Assembly: GCA_963795435.1 (NCBI GenBank)
Contig: CAWCHV010000007.1
Location: forward strand, 1,426,001 to 1,490,000
Length of the DNA stretch: 64,000 nt
Direction: 5' to 3'
From: JAFKFI01 sp963795435
GTDB taxonomy: Bacteria; Pseudomonadota; Alphaproteobacteria; Acetobacterales; Acetobacteraceae
The notes beneath the pieces were generated by a model. That model was not told the DNA's origin, searched no databases, and saw only the letters and a program-made list of their open reading frames with translations. Both the position numbers and the translations under genes were made by a program. Below are positions 28,327 to 36,886 of this stretch, in pieces. Positions within the stretch are counted from its first letter, which is position 1, and every line of letters begins with the position of its first letter.

Positions 28327-29483
28327 CCCGGCAGCGCCAACACGTTCTTCGCCAGAATATTCCGCTGGATCTCGTTCGATCCGCCGTAGATCGTCGCGGG
28401 GCGCGCTTGCAGATAGAGCCCCGCCGGGTTGAGCTCGCGGTTGCCTTCCATCGGCTCCAGCAGCGCGGTGTTCTCGCCGGCAACCTCGATCGAGAGGTCG
28501 GTGATGCGCTGGAACAGCTCGGTCTGCCACACCTTCAGCATCGACACGTCCGGCCCCAGCGTCTCGCCGCGCCGGACGATGTCGACATAATGCTGATACA
28601 GCGCGCGCAGATCGGTGAGGTCGAGGCGGAGCTGGGTGTAGCGCGACTGGAACACCGGGTCGTCCCACACGCCCATCCGCTCGGCGAGCAGCTTGAGGCG
28701 GGAGAAGGCGTAGCCGGATAGCTTGGGCGAGCCGAGATAGATGCGCTCGTGGCCGAGCAGGGCCTTGGCCATCGTCCAGCCCTTGTTCGGCTGGCCGACG
28801 AGATTGGCCTTGGGCACGCGCACGTTGTCGAAGAACGTCTCGCAGAACTCGTCGTGCATATCGAGGGTGATGATCGGCTTCACGCTGATGCCGGGGCTGT
28901 CCATCGGCACGAGGAGGAAGCTGATCCCCTCCTGCTTCTTCGCCTGCTTGTCGGTGCGAACCAGGAGAAAAATCCAGTTCGCGTCCATCGCCAGCGTGGT
29001 CCAGGTCTTCTGGCCGTTGATGACGTACTCGTCGCCGTCGAGCACCGCCTCGGTGCGCAGGCTGGCGAGGTCGGAGCCGGCATTGGGCTCGCTGTAGCCC
29101 TGGCACCAGATGTTTTCGCCGCTCAGGATTTTAGGGAGGAAGCGCTGCCTCTGCTGCTCCGTGCCGTGCTCGATGAGCAGCGGGCCGACCATGACGATGC
29201 CGTGATCGTTGGTGCGCGCGACGCCGTAGCGCTCGAACTCCTCCGTGAGAATCACCTGCTTGATCGACGACAACCCCATGCCGCCGTACTCGCGTGGCCA
29301 GCCGGGGCAGAGCCAGCCCTTCTCCGCGAGCTTCATGTACCAGACCTTGTTCTCGGCCCAGTGCAGGCGCTTCGGCGGGTAGCGCAGCTCCGGCGGATAG
29401 TTCTCCGCGACGAAGCGGCGCACGACGCTGCGGAAGGCGTCGTCGTCTAGTTCGTTGTAGTCGGGGGCGATCGCGGCATTCAT
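28323..29483 (-). CDS. Acyl-CoA dehydrogenase
   Basis: 386 residues, full family length. The N-terminal domain has FVAENYPPELRYPPKRLHWA and EYGGMGLSSIKQVILTEEFE; the middle domain has WCQGYSEPNAGSDLASLRTE and the family motif VINGQKTWTTLA. The C-terminal domain ends with ARPATIYGGSNEIQRNILAK, typical of the group. FAD-dependent oxidation of an acyl-CoA to a 2-enoyl-CoA is expected; the chain type cannot be told. It starts 4 bases after the enoyl-CoA hydratase stop and pairs with the shorter dehydrogenase at 30254, so they may form a two-subunit enzyme. Confidence 0.93.
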   Translation of the reverse strand: MNAAIAPDYNELDDDAFRSVVRRFVAENYPPELRYPPKRLHWAENKVWYMKLAEKGWLCPGWPREYGGMGLSSIKQVILTEEFERYGVARTNDHGIVMVGPLLIEHGTEQQRQRFLPKILSGENIWCQGYSEPNAGSDLASLRTEAVLDGDEYVINGQKTWTTLAMDANWIFLLVRTDKQAKKQEGISFLLVPMDSPGISVKPIITLDMHDEFCETFFDNVRVPKANLVGQPNKGWTMAKALLGHERIYLGSPKLSGYAFSRLKLLAERMGVWDDPVFQSRYTQLRLDLTDLRALYQHYVDIVRRGETLGPDVSMLKVWQTELFQRITDLSIEVAGENTALLEPMEGNRELNPAGLYLQARPATIYGGSNEIQRNILAKNVLALPG

Positions 29484-29487
29484 CGCA

Positions 29488-30261
29488 TCAAACTCCCTTG
29501 AACACCGGCTTGCGCTTGCCGAGGAACGCGGCGCGTCCCTCCGCGTGGTCGGCGGTGACGAACATCATCGCCTGCGCGTCGCGCTCGAACTCAAGCGCCG
29601 CCTCCAGCCCCTCCGCGAGATACCGTTTTGTGAGCGCGATCGGCAGCGGCGCGCCCTCGGCGACGGCGCGCGCCCGCTCCAACGCGCGATCGAGCGCGCC
29701 GCCACTGGGTGCGATGTGGTCGACCACGCCGATGCGCTCGCCCTCGATTGCGCCCACCGGCTCGCCATAGAGGAGAATCTGCCGTGCGCGACCCATGCCG
29801 ACGCGCTGCGGCAGCGTGTAGAACAGCGCGCAATCGGCGACGAGGCCGATCTTGCCGAAGCTCGCTACGAATCGCGCATCCTCGGCGGCGACCACCGTGT
29901 CGCAGCACAGTGCCAGCGACATGCCCGCTCCCGCCGCCCAGCCCTCGACGGCGGCGATCAGCGGCTTGCTCGACTGGATCAGCGCGTGAACCATGCGATG
30001 CGTGCGGCGGAACCGCTCGCGACCGCTCGGGATGTCGGTCACGTCCATGCCGCTGATGTCGCCGCCCGCGCTGAACGTACCGCCCGCGCCGGTCAGCACC
30101 ACGGCGCGCACCGTGCAATCCTCCTCGATGCGATCGAGCGCCTCGGTCAGCCCCTCGCGAATTGCCATCGACAGTGCGTTACGCCGCGCCGGCTGGCTGA
30201 TGGTGAGGATGACGGTCGCGCCATCGCGCGCCTCGGTGACGCCGCTTCTGGGATCACTCAT
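29488..30261 (-). CDS. Enoyl-CoA hydratase/isomerase family protein
   Basis: 257 residues with the crotonase fold: RRNALSMAIREGLTEALDRI, the oxyanion-hole motif GAGGTFSAGGDISGMD, and KPLIAAVEGWAAGAGMSLAL followed by CCDTVVAAEDARF. Members hydrate 2-enoyl-CoA or isomerise or hydrolyse acyl-CoA. Its start overlaps the end of the upstream acyl-CoA dehydrogenase gene by 8 bases, and the next dehydrogenase begins 4 bases after it. The middle position supports a beta-oxidation-like role in this operon. Confidence 0.92.
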   Translation of the reverse strand: MSDPRSGVTEARDGATVILTISQPARRNALSMAIREGLTEALDRIEEDCTVRAVVLTGAGGTFSAGGDISGMDVTDIPSGRERFRRTHRMVHALIQSSKPLIAAVEGWAAGAGMSLALCCDTVVAAEDARFVASFGKIGLVADCALFYTLPQRVGMGRARQILLYGEPVGAIEGERIGVVDHIAPSGGALDRALERARAVAEGAPLPIALTKRYLAEGLEAALEFERDAQAMMFVTADHAEGRAAFLGKRKPVFKGV

Positions 30262-31318
30262 CGTCCATCTCCGGCGAAACCGCTGCGAAACGCGCGCGGT
30301 GCAGCGCGGCGGAGCCGTACAGGTTGGACAGCACCATCGCCTTGCGCAGGAAAAGACCGACGTCGTACTCGTCGGTGTAGCCGATGCCGCCGGAAAGCTG
30401 AATGCACTGGCGCGTCACGATCATGCCCGCATCCGACGCGCGCGCCTTGGCGCGCGAGACGGCGGCGCGGCGGATCGCGGGGACATTCGATGAGTCGAGT
30501 GTAGCGGCCGCGGATTCGACGCTGGCGCGGGTCAGCGCGAGCTGGATTTTGAGATCGGCGGCGCGATGCTGCAGCGCCTGGAAGCTCCCGATCAGTCGGC
30601 CGAATTGCTGGCGTGTCTTGAGATAGTCGAGCGTCATCGCGAACGCCCGGTCCATCACGCCGAGCATGTAGGCGGCGGTGGCGAGCGCCGCCTCGTCCAG
30701 CGCGGCCTCGGCATCGCCGGCGGCGACCTCGGCGGGAGCGCGGTCGAGACGCAGCGTGCCAAAATTGCCGCCGTCCTGCGTGCGGTCGATATCGATCGTG
30801 AGCCCCGGCGCATCGCGCGCCACCAGCGCCAGGCCGCCTCGCACCGTGACCAGGAACGCATCGGCGCCGGACGCCATCGGCACGAATAGCTTTCTCCCGG
30901 ACAGCTTGCCGTCGCGCAATTCGGTGCTGCCGGCGAGATCGAAAGTGTTCGCCCGCTCCTGCCAGGCGGGGATGACGATGCGCTCGCCCGACAGCACCGG
31001 CGTCAGATGCTCGCTCGGCAGCAGATTGGCGGCCATCGCGACCGGGATCAGCGGCTCCGGCACCAGCCCGGCGCCCAGTTCCTCGCAGAGCGCGCAAAAC
31101 TCCGACACGCCGAGCCCGGAGCCGCCTTTGTCCTCGCTCACGCGCAGGCCGGGCCAGCCCATCTCGCACATCTCACGCCACACCGCGCGATCAAAACCGG
31201 GATCGACGAAACGCAACGCCCGGATGCGCTTGAGATCACCTTGGCGCGGCGCAATCGCCGCCGCGCTGTCCCGGATCATGCGCAGGCTCTCGCCGCGATC
31301 CTCGGCCGCTTCCATCAA
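30254..31318 (-). CDS. Acyl-CoA dehydrogenase, short form
   Basis: 354 residues, shorter than the partner at 28323. The N-terminal part has WPGLRVSEDKGGSGLGVSEF and FCALCEELGAGLVPEPLIPV. The C-terminal helical domain has LDYLKTRQQFGRLIGSFQAL, and the end has QCIQLSGGIGYTDEYDVGLF. Such short dehydrogenases often pair with a full-length one, for example in actinobacterial steroid side-chain pathways. That parallel is family knowledge only. It lies 68 bases after the broken DUF29 gene. Confidence 0.9.
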   Translation of the reverse strand: MMEAAEDRGESLRMIRDSAAAIAPRQGDLKRIRALRFVDPGFDRAVWREMCEMGWPGLRVSEDKGGSGLGVSEFCALCEELGAGLVPEPLIPVAMAANLLPSEHLTPVLSGERIVIPAWQERANTFDLAGSTELRDGKLSGRKLFVPMASGADAFLVTVRGGLALVARDAPGLTIDIDRTQDGGNFGTLRLDRAPAEVAAGDAEAALDEAALATAAYMLGVMDRAFAMTLDYLKTRQQFGRLIGSFQALQHRAADLKIQLALTRASVESAAATLDSSNVPAIRRAAVSRAKARASDAGMIVTRQCIQLSGGIGYTDEYDVGLFLRKAMVLSNLYGSAALHRARFAAVSPEMDDE

Positions 31319-31386
31319 CCATCCCCTCGTGTCTCGATTGCCCGATGCTCGCGCCGGCTCGGGGCAGCGTCAAGAATACCCAGCCT

Positions 31387-31838
31387 CTACTCGCTCAGAA
31401 GCTCGTCGAGGGTCATTGGGCACTTGTTGGGCAATACCTGCGGCGGCTGTCCGTCCATCCTCGCCGGAAGTCGACGGAGCGCACGACGGTACAAATCATC
31501 AACGTCCAATTGTTGCCGCATCAAAGGAGTGAACGCATCCCGTGCGTCTTGGCGAAAGCCGACCGCGTCGGCACGCCAGTTGGGAACGTCCCGCGCCTGC
31601 GGCCAGCCTTCGGCCTTGAGCAAATGTACCAGGGCCTGGATCAGCAGCGAGCGGACCGCAATTCGTTGCGGCCCACGGTCTCGATCTCCTCGGCGATGTT
31701 GTCCCAGTCGAGGGTCTCGTTGACCGCCTCACCCGCCGCGAGCCGGCGCAGCAACGCGCCCTGATGGTGGGACCAGGCCAGGATATCACGCTCGTACTCG
31801 TCGCTCGCGCCGGCGCTTGTTTCGCGATGCCCGTCCAT
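31387..31838 (-). pseudogene. DUF29 family protein, frameshifted
   Basis: The N-terminal half is read from ATG 31838 (YERDILAWSHHQGALLRRL, NIAEEIETVGRNELR) and stops after RSARC. The C-terminal half continues in the next frame (VRSLLIQALVHLLKAEGWPQ ... DDLYRRALRRLPARM). Adding one base near 31652-31658 joins them into a normal DUF29 protein of about 150 residues. DUF29 proteins are small, of unknown function, often in multiple copies in cyanobacteria and alphaproteobacteria. It sits inside the catabolic operon, 10 bases after the CoA-transferase beta gene. Confidence 0.8.
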
Positions 31839-31848
31839 TGGACAATGC

Positions 31849-32511
31849 CTACTCCCGCAGCAGCTTCGCGTCCGTCCGCTCCTGCAGCGCCTCGAAGCTC
31901 AGCCCCGGCGCCATGTCCAGCAACACGAGGCCGCGCTCGGTCAGATCCAGAACCGCGAGATTGGTGTAGACGCGCTTCACCGCCCCCACCGCCGTCAGCG
32001 GATAGGTGCAGCGATGCACCACCTTGCTGCGGCCGTCCTTCGTCGTGTGCTCCATGAGAACCCACAACCGCTTGGCCCCGGCCGCGAGATCCATCGCGCC
32101 ACCCACCGCCGGTGCGGTGTCGTTCTCCGACGTGGCCCAGTTGGCGAGGTCGCCGTTCTCCGCCACCTCGAAGCCGCCGAGCACGCAGAGGTCGATGTGT
32201 CCGCCGCGGATCATGGCGAAGCTATCGGCGTGATGGACGAACGAGCCGCCTTTTCGCAGTGTCACGTATTGCTTGCCGGCGTTGATCAGCCAGGGGTCGA
32301 TTTGTTCCTTGGGCGGTTGCGGCCCCATGCCGAGCACGCCGTTCTCGGAGTGGAAGATCACCTCGCGCTCCGCCGGCACGTGGTCGGCGATCATCGTCGG
32401 GATGCCGATCCCGAGGTTGACGTACCAGCCCTCCGGGATGTCGCGCGCCGCGCGCGCCGCCATCTCGGTGCGGCTGAGGGGCTTGAACTCCGCGACGGCG
32501 GTATCGGGCAT
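31849..32511 (-). CDS. CoA-transferase subunit B (3-oxoacid/3-oxoadipate type)
   Basis: 220 residues from ATG 32511. Motifs are GWYVNLGIGIPTMIADHVPA and HSENGVLGMGPQPP, in which the Glu is the residue that forms the CoA thioester in this family, then ADSFAMIRGGHIDLCVLGGF. With subunit A at 32537 it moves CoA between succinyl-CoA (or acetyl-CoA) and a 3-oxoacid. The sequence does not separate ScoB from PcaJ. The gap to subunit A is 25 bases. Confidence 0.93.
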   Translation of the reverse strand: MPDTAVAEFKPLSRTEMAARAARDIPEGWYVNLGIGIPTMIADHVPAEREVIFHSENGVLGMGPQPPKEQIDPWLINAGKQYVTLRKGGSFVHHADSFAMIRGGHIDLCVLGGFEVAENGDLANWATSENDTAPAVGGAMDLAAGAKRLWVLMEHTTKDGRSKVVHRCTYPLTAVGAVKRVYTNLAVLDLTERGLVLLDMAPGLSFEALQERTDAKLLRE

Positions 32512-32536
32512 CGTTCTAGTCCTCAGAAGGTCTATC

Positions 32537-33220
32537 TCAGAAGGTTGGGGGATCACCGTAGGGCACGTGGACCACGCGGTCCACGAAGATGCCCGGCGTG
32601 ACGACGTGCTCGGGTTCCAGCGCGCCGAGCTCGACGATGTGCTGGCTCTGCACGATGGTGAGCCGGGCCGCCATCGCCATCACCGGGTTGAAGTTCCGCC
32701 CGCTCTCACGGAACGTCAGGTTGCCCCAGCGATCCGCCTGCCATGCCTCCACCAGCGCCACGTCGCCCGGCAGCGCGTGCTCCATCACGTAGGTCCGCCC
32801 GTCGAACTCGCGGCTCTCCTTGCCCATGCCGAGCTTTGTGCCAACGGCTGTGGGAGTGAAGAACGCCGGGATGCCGGCACCTGCCGCGCGCAGCCGCTCG
32901 GCCAGCGTGCCCTGCGGCACCAGTTCGAGCTCGAGCTTGCCCGCCTTGAACAGCGTCTCGAACACCACCGGATCTGAGCTACGGGGGAACGAGCAGATCA
33001 CCTTGCGGACCCGCCCGAGATCCATCAGCCGCGCGACGCCCGTGCGCCCGACCCCGGCGTTGTTGAGCGCGATGGTGAGATCCTTCGCACCCTGCTCGAT
33101 CAGCCCGTCGATCAACTGGTTCGGCTGGCCGACCGCGCCGAAGCCGCCGATCAGCACCGTGGCACCATCCTCGATGCCCGCCATCGCGTCGGCCATCGAT
33201 TGCACGATCTTGTTGATCAT
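32537..33220 (-). CDS. CoA-transferase subunit A (3-oxoacid/3-oxoadipate type)
   Basis: 227 residues. It opens MINKIVQSMADAMAGIEDGA and has the subunit A motifs IGGFGAVGQPNQLIDGLIEQ and GAGIPAFFTPTAVGTKLGMG. It pairs with the B subunit downstream. Its ATG follows the stop of the acyl-CoA synthetase gene directly (TGAATG), so the synthetase and transferase are translationally linked. One enzyme activates acids by CoA transfer and the other by ATP, which hints at two entry points to the same pathway. Confidence 0.93.
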   Translation of the reverse strand: MINKIVQSMADAMAGIEDGATVLIGGFGAVGQPNQLIDGLIEQGAKDLTIALNNAGVGRTGVARLMDLGRVRKVICSFPRSSDPVVFETLFKAGKLELELVPQGTLAERLRAAGAGIPAFFTPTAVGTKLGMGKESREFDGRTYVMEHALPGDVALVEAWQADRWGNLTFRESGRNFNPVMAMAARLTIVQSQHIVELGALEPEHVVTPGIFVDRVVHVPYGDPPTF

Positions 33221-35347
33221 TCAGCCGATCTCCACCACCGCGTCGGCGGCGTACGCGCCCTCGCCTTCCGGCATGGCGAACACCGGGTTGAGGTCGATCG
33301 AGGCAAGGCGCGGCCCGACCTGATCGGCGAACGCCGAAAGCCGGGCCAACATCCGCGCCAGCGCCTTCACGTCCGCCGGCCTTCTCCCCCGCGCGCCGAG
33401 CAGCAGCGGCGCGCCCTTGATCGCGCGGATCATCTGCTCCGCCACGTCCTCGCCGAACGGGCAGCGGCGGAACACCACGTCCTTCAGCACCTCGACGAAG
33501 ATGCCGCCGAGCCCGAACATCGCGATCGGCCCGAACACCGGGTCGCGGTGGATGCCGAGGATACACTCGACCCCGCCCTTGAGCTGCTTGGCGACCAGCA
33601 CGCCCTCGATGCGCGCATCAGGCGCGGCTCGCCTGGCACGGTCCAGGAGCGTCGCGAAGCCGTCGCGGACCGCTGCCGCGTCCGCCACGTCCAACAGCAC
33701 GCCGCCGATCTCGGATTTGTGAAGGATGTTGGGGGAGAGAATCTTCATCACCACCGGGAAGCCGAAGCCCTCGGCCGCCACAACCGCCTCCGCCGCCGTC
33801 GCACAAGCCCGCTCGGGCGCCGATTCGATCCCCGCCTCGGCGAGCAACCGCTTGGCCTCCGCCTCGGTCGGCGTCGTCGCCGGCAGTCTCACGGCGGGAA
33901 CCGTGGGCGGCGGTGCGCCGGGTGCGGCGGCGAAGGCCGCTCCGAACCGGCCCATCGCATCGATCGCCACCACGGCCCGCGTCGGGTCCTCATGCACGAT
34001 CCAGCCGTCCTGCTCGAAGCCGCGCGTGACCTCCGGCGGCGTAATCACCGACAGGACGTGCAGCCGGTCGGGGAATTGCCGCACCACCTCGGCCAGCTTC
34101 TCGCGCAGCAGCGGGCCGCGACTCGAGGCCGCCACCTGGCTGAAGAAGGCAAGAATCGAGGAATAGCCGCCCTCCCGCTCCAGTTCGCCGAAGAACTTGG
34201 TGATCAGCGTCATGTCGTTCGACACCTGCGCCGTCGCGTCCACCGGATTGCGCGTCGCGGAGAACGAGACGAGTTCCTTCAGCCTGGCCTGCGCTGGCTT
34301 CGGCATCTCCGGCATCGGCAGCCCGACTTGCTCGGCCACGTCGCTGATGAGCACGCCCGCCCCGCCGCTCACCGTCAGCACCCCGAGCGTATTGCGCGCC
34401 GGATAGATGCGCCGAGTCGCGGTATGGGCGATATCGAGCATCTCCTCCGTGGTGCGCGCCCGCACCACGCCGAATTCGTTGAGCACCGCCTCGGTCACGG
34501 CGTCGTCGCCGGCGATCGAGGCGGTGTGCGACTTGGCGGCCGCCGTGCCAAGCGCGCTCCGGCCGACCTTCATCAGCACGATCGGCTTCTTGGCCGCCCT
34601 TGCCGCGGCGAGGGCGGCGAAGAAGCTGTCCGCCTCGCGCACGCCCTCGACGTAGGCGGCGATCACGTCGGTGTCCGGATGCTCAGCCATCCAGCCGATC
34701 ACGTCGCCGACCGTCACGTCGCCCTCGTTGCCGGTCATCACGCAGAGCGAGGCGCCGATGCCGCGATTTCGCGCGATCGTGAACACGTGGGTGCCATAGG
34801 CGCCCGACTGGCTGGCGATGGCGATGCGCCCGGGAATCGGCAGGCCGCTGTCGAGCGAGGCGGTGAAGGTTGCGTAATAGCCGGTGCGCCCGTCGAACGC
34901 GCCGAGGCAGTTCGGGCCGAGCAGCCGCATCCCGTGTCCGCGCGCCGCGGCCAGCATCCGGTCCTGCTCGCGCTCGCCGGCCTCGTCCACCTCGGCGAAT
35001 CCGGCGGTGAACACGATGGCGCCCTTGGTGCCGCGCCGGCCGAGATCGTCGATCGCCTGGACCGCGAGGTTCGCCGGCACCGCGACGATCGCCACGTCCG
35101 GGGTCTCAGGCAGATCGGCGACGGACGGGTAGGCCTTGATGCCCTGCACCTCGGGTCGATTCGGGTTGACCGGCAGGATGGTCCCCCCGAACCCGTGCGC
35201 CCGCATGTAGGCGATCGGCCGGCCGCCGATCCGAGTCGCGTCGCCGGATGCGCCGATGACGGCGATCGAGCGCGGCGCGATCAGGGGGTCGAGGCTGGCG
35301 AAGCGGGAGGCGGTGGACGCGCCGCGTGCCGTCGTGGTGTCAGGCAT
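33221..35347 (-). CDS. ADP-forming acyl-CoA synthetase (acetate-CoA ligase family)
   Basis: 708 residues. The order is CoA-binding Rossmann domain (APRSIAVIGASGDATRIGGR), succinyl-CoA-ligase-like domains (GPNCLGAFDGRTGYYATFT, IASQSGAYGTHVFTIARNRG) and a C-terminal ATP-grasp_5 domain (FPVVMKILSPNILHKSEIGG, FGPIAMFGLGGIFVEVLKDV). The phosphohistidine of the family lies in the region beginning KSHTASIAGDDAV. It makes acyl-CoA from acid, CoA and ATP. First gene of the minus-strand catabolic operon; the acid used is not readable. Confidence 0.9.
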   Translation of the reverse strand: MPDTTTARGASTASRFASLDPLIAPRSIAVIGASGDATRIGGRPIAYMRAHGFGGTILPVNPNRPEVQGIKAYPSVADLPETPDVAIVAVPANLAVQAIDDLGRRGTKGAIVFTAGFAEVDEAGEREQDRMLAAARGHGMRLLGPNCLGAFDGRTGYYATFTASLDSGLPIPGRIAIASQSGAYGTHVFTIARNRGIGASLCVMTGNEGDVTVGDVIGWMAEHPDTDVIAAYVEGVREADSFFAALAAARAAKKPIVLMKVGRSALGTAAAKSHTASIAGDDAVTEAVLNEFGVVRARTTEEMLDIAHTATRRIYPARNTLGVLTVSGGAGVLISDVAEQVGLPMPEMPKPAQARLKELVSFSATRNPVDATAQVSNDMTLITKFFGELEREGGYSSILAFFSQVAASSRGPLLREKLAEVVRQFPDRLHVLSVITPPEVTRGFEQDGWIVHEDPTRAVVAIDAMGRFGAAFAAAPGAPPPTVPAVRLPATTPTEAEAKRLLAEAGIESAPERACATAAEAVVAAEGFGFPVVMKILSPNILHKSEIGGVLLDVADAAAVRDGFATLLDRARRAAPDARIEGVLVAKQLKGGVECILGIHRDPVFGPIAMFGLGGIFVEVLKDVVFRRCPFGEDVAEQMIRAIKGAPLLLGARGRRPADVKALARMLARLSAFADQVGPRLASIDLNPVFAMPEGEGAYAADAVVEIG

Positions 35348-35473
35348 GATTCAGGCGTTCCCCCTGGGCTGGCCGGCGCGGTCCGGGTGCACCGGTTGCC
35401 GTTCGCCGAACACTTTGCCGCCCCGCCTTGCTGCTCGCAAGGCGGGGCGGCAGGCCGGCAATCGGCGAAACCG

Positions 35474-36649
35474 TCAGGATTGCGCGTCGGGGGAGAGCAC
35501 CATGCAGCTGGTCCGGCTGCGGCTGAGCTTCTGGCAGGCCTCCATGGCCGTATCCCGCGACAGGCCGATCAGCCGGGCGCGATACAAGGTCCCGCGACCC
35601 TGGCGGACACTCGCGACCGTCGAGTGCGCTCCGCCCAGCGACGCCCTCTCCTTGGCATTGCCCGCCGCCGCGTGCGCCTGGCCGGCATTGGCGAACGCGC
35701 CGACCTGCACCGCCCAGCCGCCGGTCAGCGAGCCGCCCCGGTGCGTCGGGATGCCCTCGGCCATCGCCGGCTGGATCAGGTTAAAGCCGCCGTGACGCTT
35801 GCCGGGCGGCGGGGGCGGAGGTGGCGGCGCCTCGGCCGCGAGCGCCATCCGCATCGACGCGCGCGACACCGACCCGCGCGACGCCTCGGCAAGCTGGGTC
35901 GATCGGATGGATCCGCGCGGCGCTCGGCCCGAGGTCGGCCGCGCCTGGGCCAGCTGGATGGTCCGTCCGCCATAGCGCAGGCCAGGCGGAATATCGGTCG
36001 GCAGGACATTCATCGCGTACTGCTCGGCCGGCGAGCGGTTCACCGGGGAGCTGTCCATGATGTACGGCCCGATCATCGCAACGTAGCGACGGGTCTCGTC
36101 CGGCAGCGGCCGCACGTTGGCCAGGTAGTCGTCGAGCCGCTTCGGCCCCGCGTTGTAGGCCGCCAAAAAGCCGGGCGAGCCGTAGATGTCGTACATCTCC
36201 CGCAAATAGGCGGTGCCAGCGAGGATGTTGTTGTGCGGATCGTAGGCGTCGTCCGACAGATCGTAGCGGGCGCGCAGTTCGTCGTAGGTTTCAGGCATCA
36301 CCTGCATCAGCCCCATCGCGCCGGCACGGGAGGTGATGAGCGAGCCGTTCTGATACATCTCGCCCCCCAACTCGACCCGCATGACCTCGCGGACCCATTG
36401 CTCGGGCACGTCGAACTTCCGCGACGCTTCGGCGATGTAAGGACGCCAAGGGTCCTCTGGCGGGCCGGGCGGATGGTAATTGCCGCGAGCGCGCGCCTGA
36501 TAGCGGATCGCCTCCTGCGTCTGGTCGATCCTTGGCCCCTGGCCGGAGCAGGCCGCCAGCGCGGCAAGCACCGCCAGGCAGCCGACCGTCCGAAATAGGG
36601 CAGGATTGCTGACCATCTTGAGGACAGCAAGCAGGTGCGCACGGGTCAT
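35474..36649 (-). CDS. Lytic transglycosylase lipoprotein with SPOR domain
   Basis: 391 residues. The N terminus carries a lipoprotein signal ending LAALAAC. The SLT domain has the catalytic Glu in VREVMRVELGGEMYQNGSLI, then AGAMGLMQVMPETYDELRAR and GFLAAYNAGPKRLDDYLANV. Most relatives have ESGG where this one has ELGG. The C-terminal ~80 residues (GGWAVQVGAFANAGQAHAAA) are a SPOR domain, which binds glycan strands lacking stem peptides at division sites. It cleaves peptidoglycan with 1,6-anhydro product formation. It is divergent from the ABC exporter genes. Confidence 0.9.
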   Translation of the reverse strand: MTRAHLLAVLKMVSNPALFRTVGCLAVLAALAACSGQGPRIDQTQEAIRYQARARGNYHPPGPPEDPWRPYIAEASRKFDVPEQWVREVMRVELGGEMYQNGSLITSRAGAMGLMQVMPETYDELRARYDLSDDAYDPHNNILAGTAYLREMYDIYGSPGFLAAYNAGPKRLDDYLANVRPLPDETRRYVAMIGPYIMDSSPVNRSPAEQYAMNVLPTDIPPGLRYGGRTIQLAQARPTSGRAPRGSIRSTQLAEASRGSVSRASMRMALAAEAPPPPPPPPGKRHGGFNLIQPAMAEGIPTHRGGSLTGGWAVQVGAFANAGQAHAAAGNAKERASLGGAHSTVASVRQGRGTLYRARLIGLSRDTAMEACQKLSRSRTSCMVLSPDAQS

Positions 36650-36886
36650 TCGTTATGAACCTCCGTCGTGGCGCGGCCGGGAGAAATGGCCGGAGGGCAC
36701 GACGACCGGGCGGCCGTCGCTCAGGTAGACGATCAGGAACTGCCACTAAGCCCTTATCGCAAACCGCTGTTCGCTGCAACACGATCTTGCGCCGGAAGGG
36801 CACGCAGTGGCGGGCTCCGGCGCGCCGTCATTGTGGGTGACTTGTGGTTGCAGCTTTGGGGCAGATCGGCTATCGCCCCCGCGCCC

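Noticed and set aside
28327..29106. Upstream extension of the flavoprotein as a fusion with a large N-terminal domain
   Set aside because: The extension is an out-of-frame reading of the acyl-CoA dehydrogenase; the flavoprotein starts at ATG 28326 with a four-base overlap.
33200..36598. A 1132-codon open frame on the plus strand, opposite the acyl-CoA synthetase and transglycosylase genes
   Set aside because: It is antisense to two well supported genes, has no family sequence and an Arg/His/Gly-rich composition typical of GC-rich shadow frames.
36650..36886. A longer start for the ABC permease at 36668
   Set aside because: The added 73 residues have no family character, while ATG 36887 gives the usual length for this family.
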